This document shows positions 8,413 through 19,934 of a DNA stretch of 64,000 nt, one piece after another. The stretch comes from Variovorax paradoxus (GTDB lineage Bacteria; Pseudomonadota; Gammaproteobacteria; Burkholderiales; Burkholderiaceae_C), in contig NZ_CP045644.1 of NCBI RefSeq assembly GCF_009498455.1, forward strand, positions 4,467,001 through 4,531,000, in the 5' to 3' direction. The notes under the pieces were generated by a model that saw only the letters and a list, made by a program, of their open reading frames with translations, did not search any database and was not told the origin of the DNA. The position numbers and the translations under genes were made by a program. How positions within the stretch are numbered: the first letter of the stretch is position 1; each line of letters opens with the position of its first letter.

Positions 8413-10209
8413 ATGCGACTGCTCGACCTTCCCCCCACATCCTCGCCCTCCCTCTCGCCGGACCTGCCCGAGACCGAGACCCCACCCCGCGTGCGCAACG
8501 GCGCCGAAGCGCTGCTCGACACGCTGGTCGCGTGCGGCGTCGACACGATCTTCGGCTACCCCGGCGGCGCGGCGCTGCCGCTGTACGACGCGCTGCACGG
8601 CGAACCGCGGCTGCGCCACGTGCTGGTGCGCCACGAACAGGCGGCAGTGCATGCGGCCGAGGGCTATGCGCGCAGCACGGGCCGCGTGGGCGTGGTGCTG
8701 GTCACGTCGGGGCCGGGCGTGGGCAACACGATCACGGGGCTGCTCGACGCCATGAGCGATTCGGTGCCGGTGCTGTGCATCAGCGGGCAGGTGGCGACGG
8801 CGGTGATCGGCACGCAGGCTTTCCAGGAAAGCGATGCGCTGGGCATGTCGCGCCCGGTGACCAAGTGGAACCGGCAGGTGCGCGCGGCCGACGACGTGCC
8901 CGCGCTGGTGCGCCGCGCGCTCGACATCGCCACCACCGGCCGTCCCGGCCCGGTGCTGCTCGACGTGCCGAAGGACATCCAGCTCATGCGCCTCACGCAC
9001 GGCAGCGCGCCGACACCGCTGCGCGCCCTGCGCACGGGCCGCGCGCCGCTGCCGCCGCGGGCGATGCTGCAGCGCGCCGCCGACCTGATCTCGACCGCGC
9101 GCCGGCCGGTGCTCTATGGCGGCGGCGGGCTCATCAACTCGGGGCCGGCGGCCTGCGAGGCGTTCACGCAGCTCGTGCACCGGCTGCACGCGCCGTGCAC
9201 GCTCACGCTGATGGGGCTGGGCGCGTTCCCCGCGTCCGATCCGAAGTTCGTCGGCATGCTGGGCATGCACGGCATGCTCGAAGCCAACCTCGCGATGCAC
9301 GAGGCTGACCTGGTGGTGTGCGTGGGCGCGCGTTTCGACGACCGCGTGACGGGCAAGCTCGACGAGTTCTGTCCGCACGCCCGCAAGATCCACATCGACA
9401 TCGACCCCGGCAGCATCAACAAGGTGGTGCACGTCGACGTGCCGATGGTGGGCGACTGCGGCGCCATCGTCGAAGCGCTGCTGGGGCTGCTGCCTAAAGA
9501 GTTTGCGCCCGAGCGGCTGGCGCCGTGGTGGGCGCGCATCGGGCGCTGGCGCGCCGAAGACTGCCTGGCTTTCACGCCGTCGACCGAAGAAATCCTGCCG
9601 CAGCACCTCATGTCGTCACTGCAGCGGGCCATCGCGGGGCGCGATGCGATCGTCTCGACCGACGTGGGCCAGCACCAGATGTGGGCCGCGCAGTACCTGC
9701 GCTTCGACAGCCCGCGCCACTGGCTCACCTCGGGCGGTGCCGGCACCATGGGTTATGGGCTGCCCGCGGCCATCGGCGCGCAGATCGCGCACCCTGATGC
9801 GCTCACGGTGTGCGTGAGCGGCGATGCGTCGGTGCTGATGAACATCCAGGAACTGTCGACGGCGATGCAGCACGGCACGGCGGTGAAGCTGGTGCTGAGC
9901 AACAACGGCTACATGGGCATGGTGCGCCAGTGGCAGGAACTGAACCACGGCAATCGGCTGAGCCACAGCTGGAACGAGGCGCTGCCTGATTTCGTGGCGT
10001 TGGCGAAGGCTTTTGGGTGGGGGGCGCGGCGGGTGTCCGATCCGGCGGAGCTGGAAGAGGCGCTGGCCGAATGCCTGGAGAGCAAGGGGCCGTTCTTTCT
10101 CGACGTGCAGGTGGCGGCGCAGGAGAACTGTTTTCCGATGATGCCGTCGGGGTGTGGGCATCACCGGGTGATGCTCGCGAAGGACCGGTGGTACGAAGAC
10201 GAAGGTTGA
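8413..10209 (+). CDS. ilvB: Acetolactate synthase, large catalytic subunit type
   Basis: This 598-residue thiamine-diphosphate enzyme would condense two pyruvates to acetolactate. The N-terminal Pyr domain holds the catalytic Glu at about residue 75 in [21 protein letters not shown] central FAD-type domain follows (residues 210-350), then a C-terminal PP domain with [18 protein letters not shown] and [16 protein letters not shown], the ThDP/Mg motif. [19 protein letters not shown] is typical of biosynthetic forms. No small regulatory subunit (ilvN) lies downstream, so it is a stand-alone copy. I chose the ATG at 8413; an upstream in-frame start would extend into the lrp promoter. Confidence 0.88.
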   Translation: MRLLDLPPTSSPSLSPDLPETETPPRVRNGAEALLDTLVACGVDTIFGYPGGAALPLYDALHGEPRLRHVLVRHEQAAVHAAEGYARSTGRVGVVLVTSGPGVGNTITGLLDAMSDSVPVLCISGQVATAVIGTQAFQESDALGMSRPVTKWNRQVRAADDVPALVRRALDIATTGRPGPVLLDVPKDIQLMRLTHGSAPTPLRALRTGRAPLPPRAMLQRAADLISTARRPVLYGGGGLINSGPAACEAFTQLVHRLHAPCTLTLMGLGAFPASDPKFVGMLGMHGMLEANLAMHEADLVVCVGARFDDRVTGKLDEFCPHARKIHIDIDPGSINKVVHVDVPMVGDCGAIVEALLGLLPKEFAPERLAPWWARIGRWRAEDCLAFTPSTEEILPQHLMSSLQRAIAGRDAIVSTDVGQHQMWAAQYLRFDSPRHWLTSGGAGTMGYGLPAAIGAQIAHPDALTVCVSGDASVLMNIQELSTAMQHGTAVKLVLSNNGYMGMVRQWQELNHGNRLSHSWNEALPDFVALAKAFGWGARRVSDPAELEEALAECLESKGPFFLDVQVAAQENCFPMMPSGCGHHRVMLAKDRWYEDEG

Positions 10210-10235
10210 GGCCCCGCGAGGTTGATGGGCCGTCG

Positions 10236-10332
10236 GCCCTCACCCTAACCCTCTCCCCGCAAGGGGAGAGGGGACAACACGGACAAGCCCGTCTTACTCC
10301 CTCTCCCTCTGGGAGAGGGTTGGGGTGAGGGC
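10236..10332. repeat. Intergenic palindromic repeat (CCCTCTCCC type)
   Basis: The intergenic spacer is almost filled by a long imperfect inverted repeat. CCCTCACCCTAACCCTCTCC at its left end is mirrored by a right arm reading GGGAGAGGGTTGGGGTGAGG, and an inner GGGGAGAGGGG copy is present. Repeats of this form are common between genes of Variovorax, Xanthomonas and relatives and act as REP-like elements or transcript ends. It separates the converging acetolactate synthase and haem-protein genes and could terminate both. Confidence 0.75.
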
Positions 10333-10366
10333 ATCGGCCTCCAACGAAGCGCAGCCCTCCCTCAAA

Positions 10367-12094
10367 TCAAGAATGCCCATCCACCCGCATCTGGAACAGA
10401 AAGTACGGCGGAATGCACGCCCCGCGTCCTTCCGGCTGCCCCTCCGCCTGCGCGCAGATGTAGTCCTCACGACAAGGCTTCTGCGCCGAGCAACTGCGCA
10501 GATTCCCCGGTCGCGTGTGCTTGCTCAGGCAATCGCCAAACGGCTGCTTCGCCGCCAGGCACTGGTTGAAGTCGCTGAGGATGGCGATGCCCCCGCAGGT
10601 GCCGTTCGGGTCTTTCGGATCGCAGCGGCCCGAGCACATGCCACCGGGGAAGCCGACCGAGGTTTTCTCGCACACCGAATCCGCGCCCTCGCAAGTCGTG
10701 GCTGCGGTGCGCGGCAGTTTCTGCGCGCGATCACGCCACGGGTCGGCCGATGCGGTGATGCGCGTGGGCTCGCAACTCGCGCCCACGGTGGCCTTCTCGG
10801 GCGCGTCATTCGAATCGTCTGGCGCGGCCAGTGGCCGGAACGGGTCGGGCACGGGCGTTGTCAGCGCCGCCTTCACATAGCGTTCGCGCCGCGCCAGTTC
10901 ATCCTGCAGATGCGGCGAGTGCGGCAGCGCGAGGGCGTTGCCGGTCGTGAAGGTGCGCGAGGCGCCGCGCCGGTCCAGGCCCAGCAGGTGAAAGCCCGCG
11001 ACCGCGCGGCTCTGGTGGCAACCCGCGCAGCTCAGGTCATCGAGCCGGCGCAGCACGGCCTGCGGTGACTGCAGCGTGCGGCTGCCGGGCACGGGCTGCC
11101 AGTCGCCGGGCGCGAACAGCTGTTCGAAGGGGCGGTTCGCCAGGCGCTCAAGCCCACGCGGCGCGACGGAGACAGACTCGGTCGCCAGAAAACGATCGGG
11201 GATGCGCACGGTGGCGCTGTCGAGCGCGCGCAGCGTGTCGGGCTGCTGCAGCCATTGCAGCAGCGCCTTGCGCAGCGGCACGTCGGCCTTGAGCTTCGCG
11301 ATGTCGGGCGTGTTCTCCAACGGGCCTGCGTCGAAGCGCTGCGCGCCCGCGTTCCAGCGGAAGGCGCGCAGCAGGTACTCGGCATGGCCGCCGAGGTCGG
11401 GCCGCACGGCCGAGGGCCAGCGCACGCTCTGCAGGTTGGTCGTCACCTGCGCGATGCGGGCCTGCGCAAGCTGCTGCGGCGCGAGCGGGCCGTCGGCCGA
11501 CACGAGCCAGCGGCCGAGGGCTTCGTCTTTCATCGACGCTTGCGGTGGTTGCCAGCGTCGCGCGGCACTGGCGCAGCTGCCATCGGCATCGGGTGCATCG
11601 CCGCGCAGTTCGACGGCGACGGTCATCGGCAGGCGCGACTGCATCGCGGCCGAGCGGTACGCGAGCCGGTACACGAGCCGTGTCTCGCCGCAGGCGCCGG
11701 GCTGGAAGGGGCGGCGGTCCATGCGGTTGGCGACGCCGACCAGTTCGAAGAAGGCGTCGGGGCTGGCAAGCCAGCGCGCGTCGAAGATCCGGTGCGGGTA
11801 GCGTGCGATGCCGACGCCGGCTTGCGGGTCGCGGCGCTGCAGGGCGGCGAGGCTGCCCTTCAGCGGATCGGCGATCGATTGCCAGGCCGGCGAGCGCACG
11901 AGCGCTTGATTGGTGGCGATGCCGCTCGCAGCAGAGGGCACGTTGAACCAGCGGCCGAAACCGGCGCCGGATTTCTCGGCGGCCTGCAGCGCGACGGGCG
12001 AGGTGACGAGCAGCACCGGGTCGGCGGCATGGGCGAAGGAGGACGCGAGCGCGAGGCCGGCGATCAGGAGGTGAAGTAGGCGTGGCACGCGCAC
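10367..12094 (-). CDS. Exported hypothetical protein with one c-type haem motif
   Basis: This 575-residue protein starts at a GTG (12094) followed by a clean signal peptide, RVPRLLHLLIAGLALASSF with AHA before the likely cleavage site. A single CxxCH site occurs at DDLSCAGCHQSRAVAGFH near residue 360, indicating one covalently bound haem in the periplasm. The last 120 residues are Cys-rich (about ten Cys in ATTCEGADSVCEKTSVGFPG, GMCSGRCDPKDPNGTCGG and similar), suggesting disulphides. No enzymatic family is recognised. An upstream in-frame extension overlaps the ABC transporter gene and is rejected. Confidence 0.7.
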   Translation of the reverse strand: MRVPRLLHLLIAGLALASSFAHAADPVLLVTSPVALQAAEKSGAGFGRWFNVPSAASGIATNQALVRSPAWQSIADPLKGSLAALQRRDPQAGVGIARYPHRIFDARWLASPDAFFELVGVANRMDRRPFQPGACGETRLVYRLAYRSAAMQSRLPMTVAVELRGDAPDADGSCASAARRWQPPQASMKDEALGRWLVSADGPLAPQQLAQARIAQVTTNLQSVRWPSAVRPDLGGHAEYLLRAFRWNAGAQRFDAGPLENTPDIAKLKADVPLRKALLQWLQQPDTLRALDSATVRIPDRFLATESVSVAPRGLERLANRPFEQLFAPGDWQPVPGSRTLQSPQAVLRRLDDLSCAGCHQSRAVAGFHLLGLDRRGASRTFTTGNALALPHSPHLQDELARRERYVKAALTTPVPDPFRPLAAPDDSNDAPEKATVGASCEPTRITASADPWRDRAQKLPRTAATTCEGADSVCEKTSVGFPGGMCSGRCDPKDPNGTCGGIAILSDFNQCLAAKQPFGDCLSKHTRPGNLRSCSAQKPCREDYICAQAEGQPEGRGACIPPYFLFQMRVDGHS

Positions 12095-12188
12095 GATTGT
12101 GCCGCCGCGAATCAGCTCACCAGCATCTGCTGCCGCATGAGCCCCGGCCACGGCAACGCCCTGCGGATCGCCCCACCGTTCCAGCGCT

Positions 12189-13846
<1,658 letters not shown>

Positions 13847-13850
<4 letters not shown>

Positions 13851-14662
13851 GACTTCTCCGTGCGCGGATCGAGCCGGTCGCGCAGCGATTCGCCCAAGAG
13901 GTTGATGCCCAGCAGCGTGAGCGCGATGCACAGGCCCGGCACCAGGCACAGCCACACGGCCGAGGCCATGTAGGGGCGTGCGCTGGAGAGCATGTTGCCC
14001 CAGGTGGGCGCGGGCGGCGGCACGCCCAGGCCGAGGAAGCTCAGGGCGCTTTCCGACAGCAGCACCCAGCCGAACATGCTGGTGGCCAGCACGGCGACGG
14101 GCGCCACGCAGTTGGGCAGGATGTGGCGCCACATGGTGTAGATCTCGCCGTTGCCAATCATTCGCGAAGCCTCGACGTATTCGCGCTCGCGCAGCGACAG
14201 CACGGTGCCGCGCACCACGCGCACCACCGAGGGCGCATACGCCATGCTCAGCGCGAGCACGATGCCCCACTGGTTGGCGCCCACGATCACCATCACGCCC
14301 AGCGCCAGCAGCAGGCCCGGAAAGGCCAGCAGCGTGTCGTTGAAGGCCATGAGCACGCGGTCGGTCCAGCCGCGCACGAAGCCGGCGACCACGCCGATCA
14401 CGAGCCCGATGGCGGTGGCCAGCGCCACGGTGAGCAATGCGATGAGGCAGCTGGTGGAAGCCGCGCGCATGGCGCGGCTGGCCACGTCGCGCCCGAACTC
14501 GTCGGTGCCCAGCCAGTGCGCCATCGACGGCGGCTGCAGCTTGCCGCGCAGGTCGATGCCCAGCGGGTTGTAGGGCGTCCACAGCGCGGCCACCAGTGCC
14601 AGCACCAGCAGCACGCCGATGAGCACGCCGCCCACGAGGGTATGGGTCTTGATCTTTTTCAC
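13847..14662 (-). CDS. Peptide-type ABC permease, DppC family
   Basis: A 271-residue inner-membrane permease with an N-terminal membrane span (LVGGVLIGVLLVLALVAALW). The OppC/DppC signature HWLGTDEFGRDVASRAM is at residues 44-60. Four or five more spans follow, with the EAA loop YVEASRMIGNGEIYTMWRHI. I chose the GTG at 14662, which overlaps the DppB stop (GTGA). It is the second permease of the importer. Confidence 0.92.
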
Positions 14663-15603
14663 TGCACCGACACCCGGGGATCGAAGAGGGGATAGCACAT
14701 GTCCACGATCAGGTTGATGACCACGTAGATGCAGGCCGTGAACAGCAGGCAGCCCTGCAGCACCGGGTAGTCGCGCGCGAAGATCGAATCGATCATCAGG
14801 CGACCCAGGCCGGGCAGGGTGAACACCGTTTCGAGCACCGCGATGCCGCTCAGCAGATGGCCCAGGATGAGGCCGATCATGGTGAGCGTGGGGTTGAAGG
14901 CGTTGGGCAGCACGTGGCGGCGCAGCACCTGCGACTCGGGCACGCCCTTGGCGCGCGCATGCGTCACGTATTCGAGCCGCAGCACTTCGATGGTGCTGGC
15001 GCGCGACATGCGCGTGAGCACGCCGGTCTCGACCAGCACCAGCGTGACGATCGGCAGGATCACGTACAGCAGGCCCTGCGAGAAGTCTTCCGACATGGGC
15101 ACGTAGCCCACCACCGGCAGCCAGTGCAGGTACTGGCCGAAGAACATCAACAGCAGCAGGCCGAGCCAGAAGCTCGGCACCGACAGCATGAGCGTGGCCG
15201 CGCCGATGATGGCGAGGTCGGTCGGCCGGTCTTTTCGCCAGGCGGCGACGAGGCCGGCGGGCACGGCGATCAGCGAGGCCAGCGCCACGGCCGTGAGCAC
15301 GATGACGGCGCTCACATGAAAGCGCTCCCAGATCAGCGGCAGCACCGCCAGGCCGTTGGTGGTCGACACGCCCAGGTCGCCGGTGAGCGCCTGGCGCAGC
15401 CACACGAAGTACTGGGTGACCAGGGGTTGGTCGAGCCCCATCTGCTGGCGTGCGAGTTCGAGCTGCGCGGGGTCGGCGCCTTCGCCGAGCATGAGCTGCA
15501 CCGGGTCGCCCGGAATCAGCCGCATGAGCGTGAAGACGGCAATCGACACCAGCAGCAGCGTCGGGGCCGTCATGGCGATCCGGCGCAAGAGGTAGGCAAG
15601 CAT
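14659..15603 (-). CDS. Peptide-type ABC permease, DppB family
   Basis: This 314-residue DppB-like permease starts MLAYLLRRIAMTAPTLLLVS. It has the classical N-terminal RLIPGDPVQLMLGEGAD loop, six predicted membrane spans and the EAA loop VTHARAKGVPESQVLRRHVL. It pairs with the DppC-type permease to form the channel. It follows the solute receptor gene by 15 bases. Confidence 0.93.
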   Translation of the reverse strand: MLAYLLRRIAMTAPTLLLVSIAVFTLMRLIPGDPVQLMLGEGADPAQLELARQQMGLDQPLVTQYFVWLRQALTGDLGVSTTNGLAVLPLIWERFHVSAVIVLTAVALASLIAVPAGLVAAWRKDRPTDLAIIGAATLMLSVPSFWLGLLLLMFFGQYLHWLPVVGYVPMSEDFSQGLLYVILPIVTLVLVETGVLTRMSRASTIEVLRLEYVTHARAKGVPESQVLRRHVLPNAFNPTLTMIGLILGHLLSGIAVLETVFTLPGLGRLMIDSIFARDYPVLQGCLLFTACIYVVINLIVDMCYPLFDPRVSVQ

Positions 15604-15618
15604 GGCGGCGGCGCCCCG

Positions 15619-17222
15619 TCAGCCGCGCGCGTCGAGCCGGACGTTCCAGAACCGCGGCTTGGCCGGCGCCCAGCCCTTGAAGCCGGTCACGCTCTTGCGC
15701 ATGGCGGTGGCGTCGCTGGCGTTGAAGAGCACGACCATCGGCACGTCCTGCAGCATCTGCTTGTGCATCTCGTCGAACAGCACCTGGCGGCGCGCCTTGT
15801 CGCGCGAGACCATGCTCTCGGTGAGCCGGGTCTGCGCGGCGGGGTTGTCCCACACCTTGCGCGGCTGCGCGGCCTTGTCGCCGGACACCATCTCGTAGTT
15901 GAGCGAGGGGTCGATGCGCGCCGAGTAGATGAAGGCCATGCTCTGGTACTGGCCCTTGGTGTAGCGGTCGAGCTGCGTGGCCCAGTCGAGCACTTCGAGT
16001 TCGACGTTGATGCCGGCCTCGGAGGCCATGGCCTGTACCAGCACGGCGGCCGAGTACAGCGCCTCGTAGCGCTTGTTGGCGACGAGCTTGATCGGCTGGC
16101 CGCGGTAGCCGGCTTCGGCCAGCAGCTTCTTCGCACCGGCGATGTCGCGCTTGTAGCCGCCGGCCTGCACGGCGCTGTAGAACGGGCTGGACGAAGGCAC
16201 GACCGAGTTGTTGACAGCCGACAGGCCCTCGGTGACCGTCTTGGCGATTTCGGGCGTGTCGAGCGCCAAGGCCAGTGCACGGCGGATGCGCACGTCTTTC
16301 AGCAGCGGGTCGGTGGTCTGCAGCAGCAGCGCCACCATGGTCATCACCGGCGTGGTGTCGACGCGCACGTCACTGCGACCGCGCATCTCGACCACGTCGG
16401 CAGGGCTGGGGCTGATGAAGGCATCGATGCCGCCGCTGTAGAGCGCCGCCTTGGCCGCGGCCGAGTCGGGAATGACGACGAAGCGCAGGTTCTCGATCTC
16501 GGCCTTCTTGCCGCCCGTGAGGCCGTCGCGCGCTTCGGGGCGCGCGCTGTAGCCGTCGAAGCGCGTGAGCTCGATGTACTGGCCGCGCTTCCACTCCTTG
16601 ATCTTGTAGGGGCCGGTGCCCACGGGCTCCTTCCACTGGCCGTCGGCACCGAGCGAGCTGCGATGCAGGATGGCGGCGCCGCCGCAGTCGGGGCGCGCCA
16701 TCATCGTGAGAAACAGCGCGCTCGGGCGCTCGATCTTGAACACCACCGTCTTCGGCGTGGGTGCTTCCACCGCGAGCACCTTGGTCATGCCCTTGCCGTC
16801 GAACTCGGGCAGGCAGCGCCAGCCGCTGTTGGGCTTGAGGTAGCGCTGCCAGCTCCACACCACGTCGTCGGCGGTGAGCACCGCGCCGTTCTGGAACTTC
16901 ACGCCGTCGCGCAGCGTGAAGGTGTAGGTCAGGCCGTCGGCCGAGGTGTCGACCTTGCTCGCGAGCATCGGGCCGACCGAGGTGTCTTCGCGCAGCGCGA
17001 CCAGGCCTTCGACCACGTGGATGAGCACGTTGTCGGTGTTGTCGTCGCGGTTGCCTCCGGGATCGGTGGAGCGGATGTCGGAGTTGATCTGGATCCGCAT
17101 CGTCTGGCCGGCACCAGCCGGCGCTTGGGCAAAGGCCGCGCTGGCGGCCAGGCCGAGGCCAAGGGCCAGTGCGGCGGCGGCGCGCGCAGCGGAGGGAGGG
17201 ACGGGGGCGTGGGCAGGTTCAT
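15619..17222 (-). CDS. Peptide-type ABC solute-binding protein, with a frameshift in the signal peptide
   Basis: The mature protein (about 515 residues) is a family 5 extracellular solute-binding protein. It has STDPGGNRDDNTDNVLIHVV and LRDGVKFQNGAVLTADDVVW near the N-terminus, GTGPYKIKEWKRGQYIELTR in the middle and a long C-terminal lobe. The only ATG with a ribosome site (17222, preceded by AGGAG) is in a different frame from the mature protein. Restoring one G to the G5 run at 17203-17207 would give MNLPTPPVPPSAARAAAALA, a good signal peptide ending ASAAFAQA. I treat it as one gene with a single-base deletion, either real or a sequencing error. Confidence 0.8.
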
Positions 17223-17260
17223 GGCAACACTCCTGGCGATGGCTGGGCGGGGCGGGCGGA

Positions 17261-18358
17261 TCAGAGGGAATACTCGGTGAAGCGGTGCGCCTTGAAGGGC
17301 GCCGGCGCGATGCGCATCTTTCGTGCCGCCGGGTCCATGACGATGGTCGCCACGGTGGCCGACGAGGCACCGCCGGGGCCCGCGCTCGGGCTGCGGCACA
17401 CGGCGCGCGGCGCGCCGAAGCGGTCTTGCAGCGCGTCGAGCACGTCCTGTTCGGTGAGCAAACCGGCTGCGCGCTTGTTGTGCAGCGCCTCGGTCACGCG
17501 GCGGTCGCGGTAGAGCGAATCGGGCGTGGTCTCCAGGCTGCGGTCGACCACGCGCGCCAGCGCCGCCGGGGTCTTGAAGTGGTTGGCGTGCACCAGGATG
17601 CCGCCTTCGGGCTGCTGCCAGAACACCTGCTCGGGGCAGGTCTCCAGGCTCACGGCCTCGCCCTCGGCGTGCGTGATGATCATGTTGTTGGAGATCGAGC
17701 GCGCGCTGCGGCAGACCACGCCCAGCGCGTTGGCGTACAGCGTCGACTGCAGGATGCCGCGGCGGATCAGCGCCAGCGGCACGCCTTGCTGCTTGCCGTC
17801 GTTGTCGGCCTTGATGAAGTTGCCGGTGACGGCGATGCCCGCGCTGTTGAGGCCCGCGCGTGCCAGCGTGCCGGCCTCGGCGAAGGTCAGCATGGCCGGG
17901 CCTTCGTCGGGCTGGATGCGCAGCACCACGCCGAGTTCGAGGCTTTCGACGCGCCAGTCCCAGTTCTGCGCGTGGATGAGCTTGCCGTCGCGCGCGGCCG
18001 AGGGCATGACGACCACGCCGGTGCAGCCGTCGGGCGGCTCGGTCGCTTCGAGCTGCTGGAAGGCGTAGAGCATTTCGCTGCGCGCATTGAGCGCCACGAT
18101 GTCCTCGGCCGGCACGCCCGCGCCTTCGGCCACGCCCTCGATCTCGCGCAGCATGCCGGCGTCGAAGGCCTCGACCATCGGCATGAAGCGGCGTGCCAGT
18201 GCGCGCGTGCGATCCCAGTTCAGGCCCACGCGCTCGAAGGCGGCGCGGTAGGTGCGCAGGCTCAGGTCGATGCGGTCGCCGGCGGCGCGGCCGTACTGGC
18301 GCCCGCGCTGGTGTGCGTCGCCTTCGATGTCGTAGAGGGGGAACGATTCGATGTCCAT
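17261..18358 (-). CDS. C45-family peptidase / acyl-CoA:6-aminopenicillanate acyltransferase-like hydrolase
   Basis: A 365-residue Ntn-type hydrolase of the C45 (isopenicillin N acyltransferase) family. Such proteins cleave themselves before a Cys nucleophile, here probably Cys112 in PPDGCTGVVV. Supporting motifs are the N-terminal GDAHQRGRQYGRAAG, the NARSEMLYAF helix, HAQNWDW and TFAEAGTLARAGLNSAGIAV. It would hydrolyse or transfer an acyl group on an amide-linked amino compound. It lies between the aminotransferase and the ABC importer, so the likely role is releasing an amino acid from an imported N-acylated or peptide-like substrate. The substrate itself is inference. Confidence 0.85.
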   Translation of the reverse strand: MDIESFPLYDIEGDAHQRGRQYGRAAGDRIDLSLRTYRAAFERVGLNWDRTRALARRFMPMVEAFDAGMLREIEGVAEGAGVPAEDIVALNARSEMLYAFQQLEATEPPDGCTGVVVMPSAARDGKLIHAQNWDWRVESLELGVVLRIQPDEGPAMLTFAEAGTLARAGLNSAGIAVTGNFIKADNDGKQQGVPLALIRRGILQSTLYANALGVVCRSARSISNNMIITHAEGEAVSLETCPEQVFWQQPEGGILVHANHFKTPAALARVVDRSLETTPDSLYRDRRVTEALHNKRAAGLLTEQDVLDALQDRFGAPRAVCRSPSAGPGGASSATVATIVMDPAARKMRIAPAPFKAHRFTEYSL

Positions 18359-18411
18359 GGTGTGTCTTCTCCGGGCTTCTCTTGTCTGTCTGTGCGTGCG
18401 GCGCGAGGTGC

Positions 18412-19770
18412 TCAGGCCGCGGTGTCGGTGGCTTGTGCGGTCTGCGCGATGGCGGCGCGCAGGCTGTCGATGATCTGGTCGATGTGCCGGCGCTCCAGCG
18501 TGAACGGCGGCGACAGCGCAATGGTGTCGCCCACCGAGCGCACCAGCACGCCGCTTTCGTCCAGGCAATGTTGCGCCACGGCCTGCGCATGCGTGCCGGG
18601 GCCCGAGGCCCAGCCTTGCAACTCGATGCCGGCCAGCAGGCCGACGTTGCGCACGTCGATCACGCCCGGGAGGCCGCGCAGGCTGTGCAGGCCGTCTTCG
18701 AAGTAGGGCGACAGCTCGGCGGCGCGGGCGATGAGGCCGTCTTCGGTGTAGGCGTCGAGCGTGGCCAGGGCGGCGGCGCAGGCCAGCGGATGGCCCGAGT
18801 AGGTGTAGCCGTGCGAGAGTTCGACCGCGCTCACGCTGCCCTGCATGAAGGCGTCGTGCACCGCGCCGCGCATAAGCACCGCGCCCATCGGCACGGCGCC
18901 GTTGGTCAGGCCCTTGGCGGTGGTGATGAGGTCGGGCGTCACGCCGAACAGGTCGGACGCGAAGTTGCGGCCCACGCGCCCGAAGCCGGTGATGACCTCG
19001 TCGAAGATCAGCAGGATGCCGTGCTTGTCGCAAATGTCGCGCAGGCGCTTGAGGTAGCCGCGCGGCGGCGGCAGCACGCCGGTGGAGCCGGCCACGGGCT
19101 CGACGATCACGGCGGCGATGGTGGATGCGTCGTGCAGCGAGACCAGCGCTTCGAGCGCGTCGGCCTTGTCGATGCCGTGCGCCGGCTCGCCGCGCGAGAA
19201 GGCGTTGCGCGCCAGGTCGAGCGTGTGCGGCAGGTGGTCCACGCCGTTGAGCAGCGGCCCGAAGGTGCTGCGCTGGCGTCCGATGCCGCCCACCGAGATG
19301 CCGCCGAAGCCCACGCCGTGGTACGAGCGCTCGCGCCCGATGAGCCGGTAGCGCCCCGCGTCGCCGCGCGCCCGGTGGTAGGCCACCGCGATCTTCAGCG
19401 CGGTGTCGACCGACTCCGAGCCCGAGTTGGTGAAGAACACGTGGTCCATGCCGGCCGGCGCCATCTGCGTGAGGCGCTGTGCCAGCGTGAAGGCGGCGGG
19501 GTGGCCGATCTGGAAGTTGGAGGCGTAGTCGAGCACGTCGATCTGCGTCTTCATCGCCGCGCTGACCCGCGGGTTGCGGTGCCCGGCGTTCACGCACCAC
19601 AGGCCGGCGATGGCGTCGAGCACGCGGCGGCCGTCGGCCAGGTCGTAGTACAGGCCCTCGCTGCCGACGATGAGGCGCGGCGCCTGCTTGAACTTGCGGT
19701 TGGGCGTGAAGGGCATCCAGAACGCGTCGAGCGAACCGGGTGGCGTTGTCAGGGTATCGGCGGAAGCCAC
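18412..19770 (-). CDS. Class-III aminotransferase (omega-amino acid:pyruvate type)
   Basis: A 452-residue PLP-dependent fold-type I aminotransferase. Motifs in order are FWMPFTPNRKFKQAPRLI, ADGRRVLDAIAGLWCVNAGH, FTNSGSESVDTALKIA, LLIFDEVITGFGR with the PLP-binding Asp, and the Schiff-base Lys in TTAKGLTNGAVPMGAV. It resembles beta-alanine/omega-amino acid:pyruvate aminotransferases. The start is a GTG at 19770 preceded by AAGGAG. It is the first gene of the operon with the C45 hydrolase and ABC importer, and is divergent from the GntR regulator. Confidence 0.92.
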   Translation of the reverse strand: MASADTLTTPPGSLDAFWMPFTPNRKFKQAPRLIVGSEGLYYDLADGRRVLDAIAGLWCVNAGHRNPRVSAAMKTQIDVLDYASNFQIGHPAAFTLAQRLTQMAPAGMDHVFFTNSGSESVDTALKIAVAYHRARGDAGRYRLIGRERSYHGVGFGGISVGGIGRQRSTFGPLLNGVDHLPHTLDLARNAFSRGEPAHGIDKADALEALVSLHDASTIAAVIVEPVAGSTGVLPPPRGYLKRLRDICDKHGILLIFDEVITGFGRVGRNFASDLFGVTPDLITTAKGLTNGAVPMGAVLMRGAVHDAFMQGSVSAVELSHGYTYSGHPLACAAALATLDAYTEDGLIARAAELSPYFEDGLHSLRGLPGVIDVRNVGLLAGIELQGWASGPGTHAQAVAQHCLDESGVLVRSVGDTIALSPPFTLERRHIDQIIDSLRAAIAQTAQATDTAA

Positions 19771-19836
19771 GGTGTTTTTCTCCTTGGGAAACGACCCGTC
19801 GGCCGGGTCGGCGTGGGGCCGATCTTGAAATCCAAA

Positions 19837-19886
19837 TTGTATTTTTGGCGCGGGATGTACATGGTTTTTTCGGCCCAAAAATACAA
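19837..19886. promoter_or_regulatory. Palindromic operator between aminotransferase operon and GntR regulator
   Basis: Two perfect 12-bp inverted arms, TTGTATTTTTGG (19837-19848) and CCAAAAATACAA (19875-19886), flank a 26-bp spacer in the 164-bp divergent intergenic region. The arms are AT-rich in GC-rich DNA. The position between divergent starts makes this the natural binding site of the GntR regulator encoded at 19935, controlling both the operon and itself. Confidence 0.65.
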
Positions 19887-19934
19887 AGAACCCGCGATGA
19901 TCGGCACCCAGCCCGTGTTTCCGGAGACCCATGG

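Noticed and set aside
14857-17280. Long plus-strand open frame (about 807 codons) opposite the ABC transporter genes
   Set aside because: His/Arg/Gln-rich translation with no domain. It is a mirror frame of high-GC coding sequence on the minus strand.
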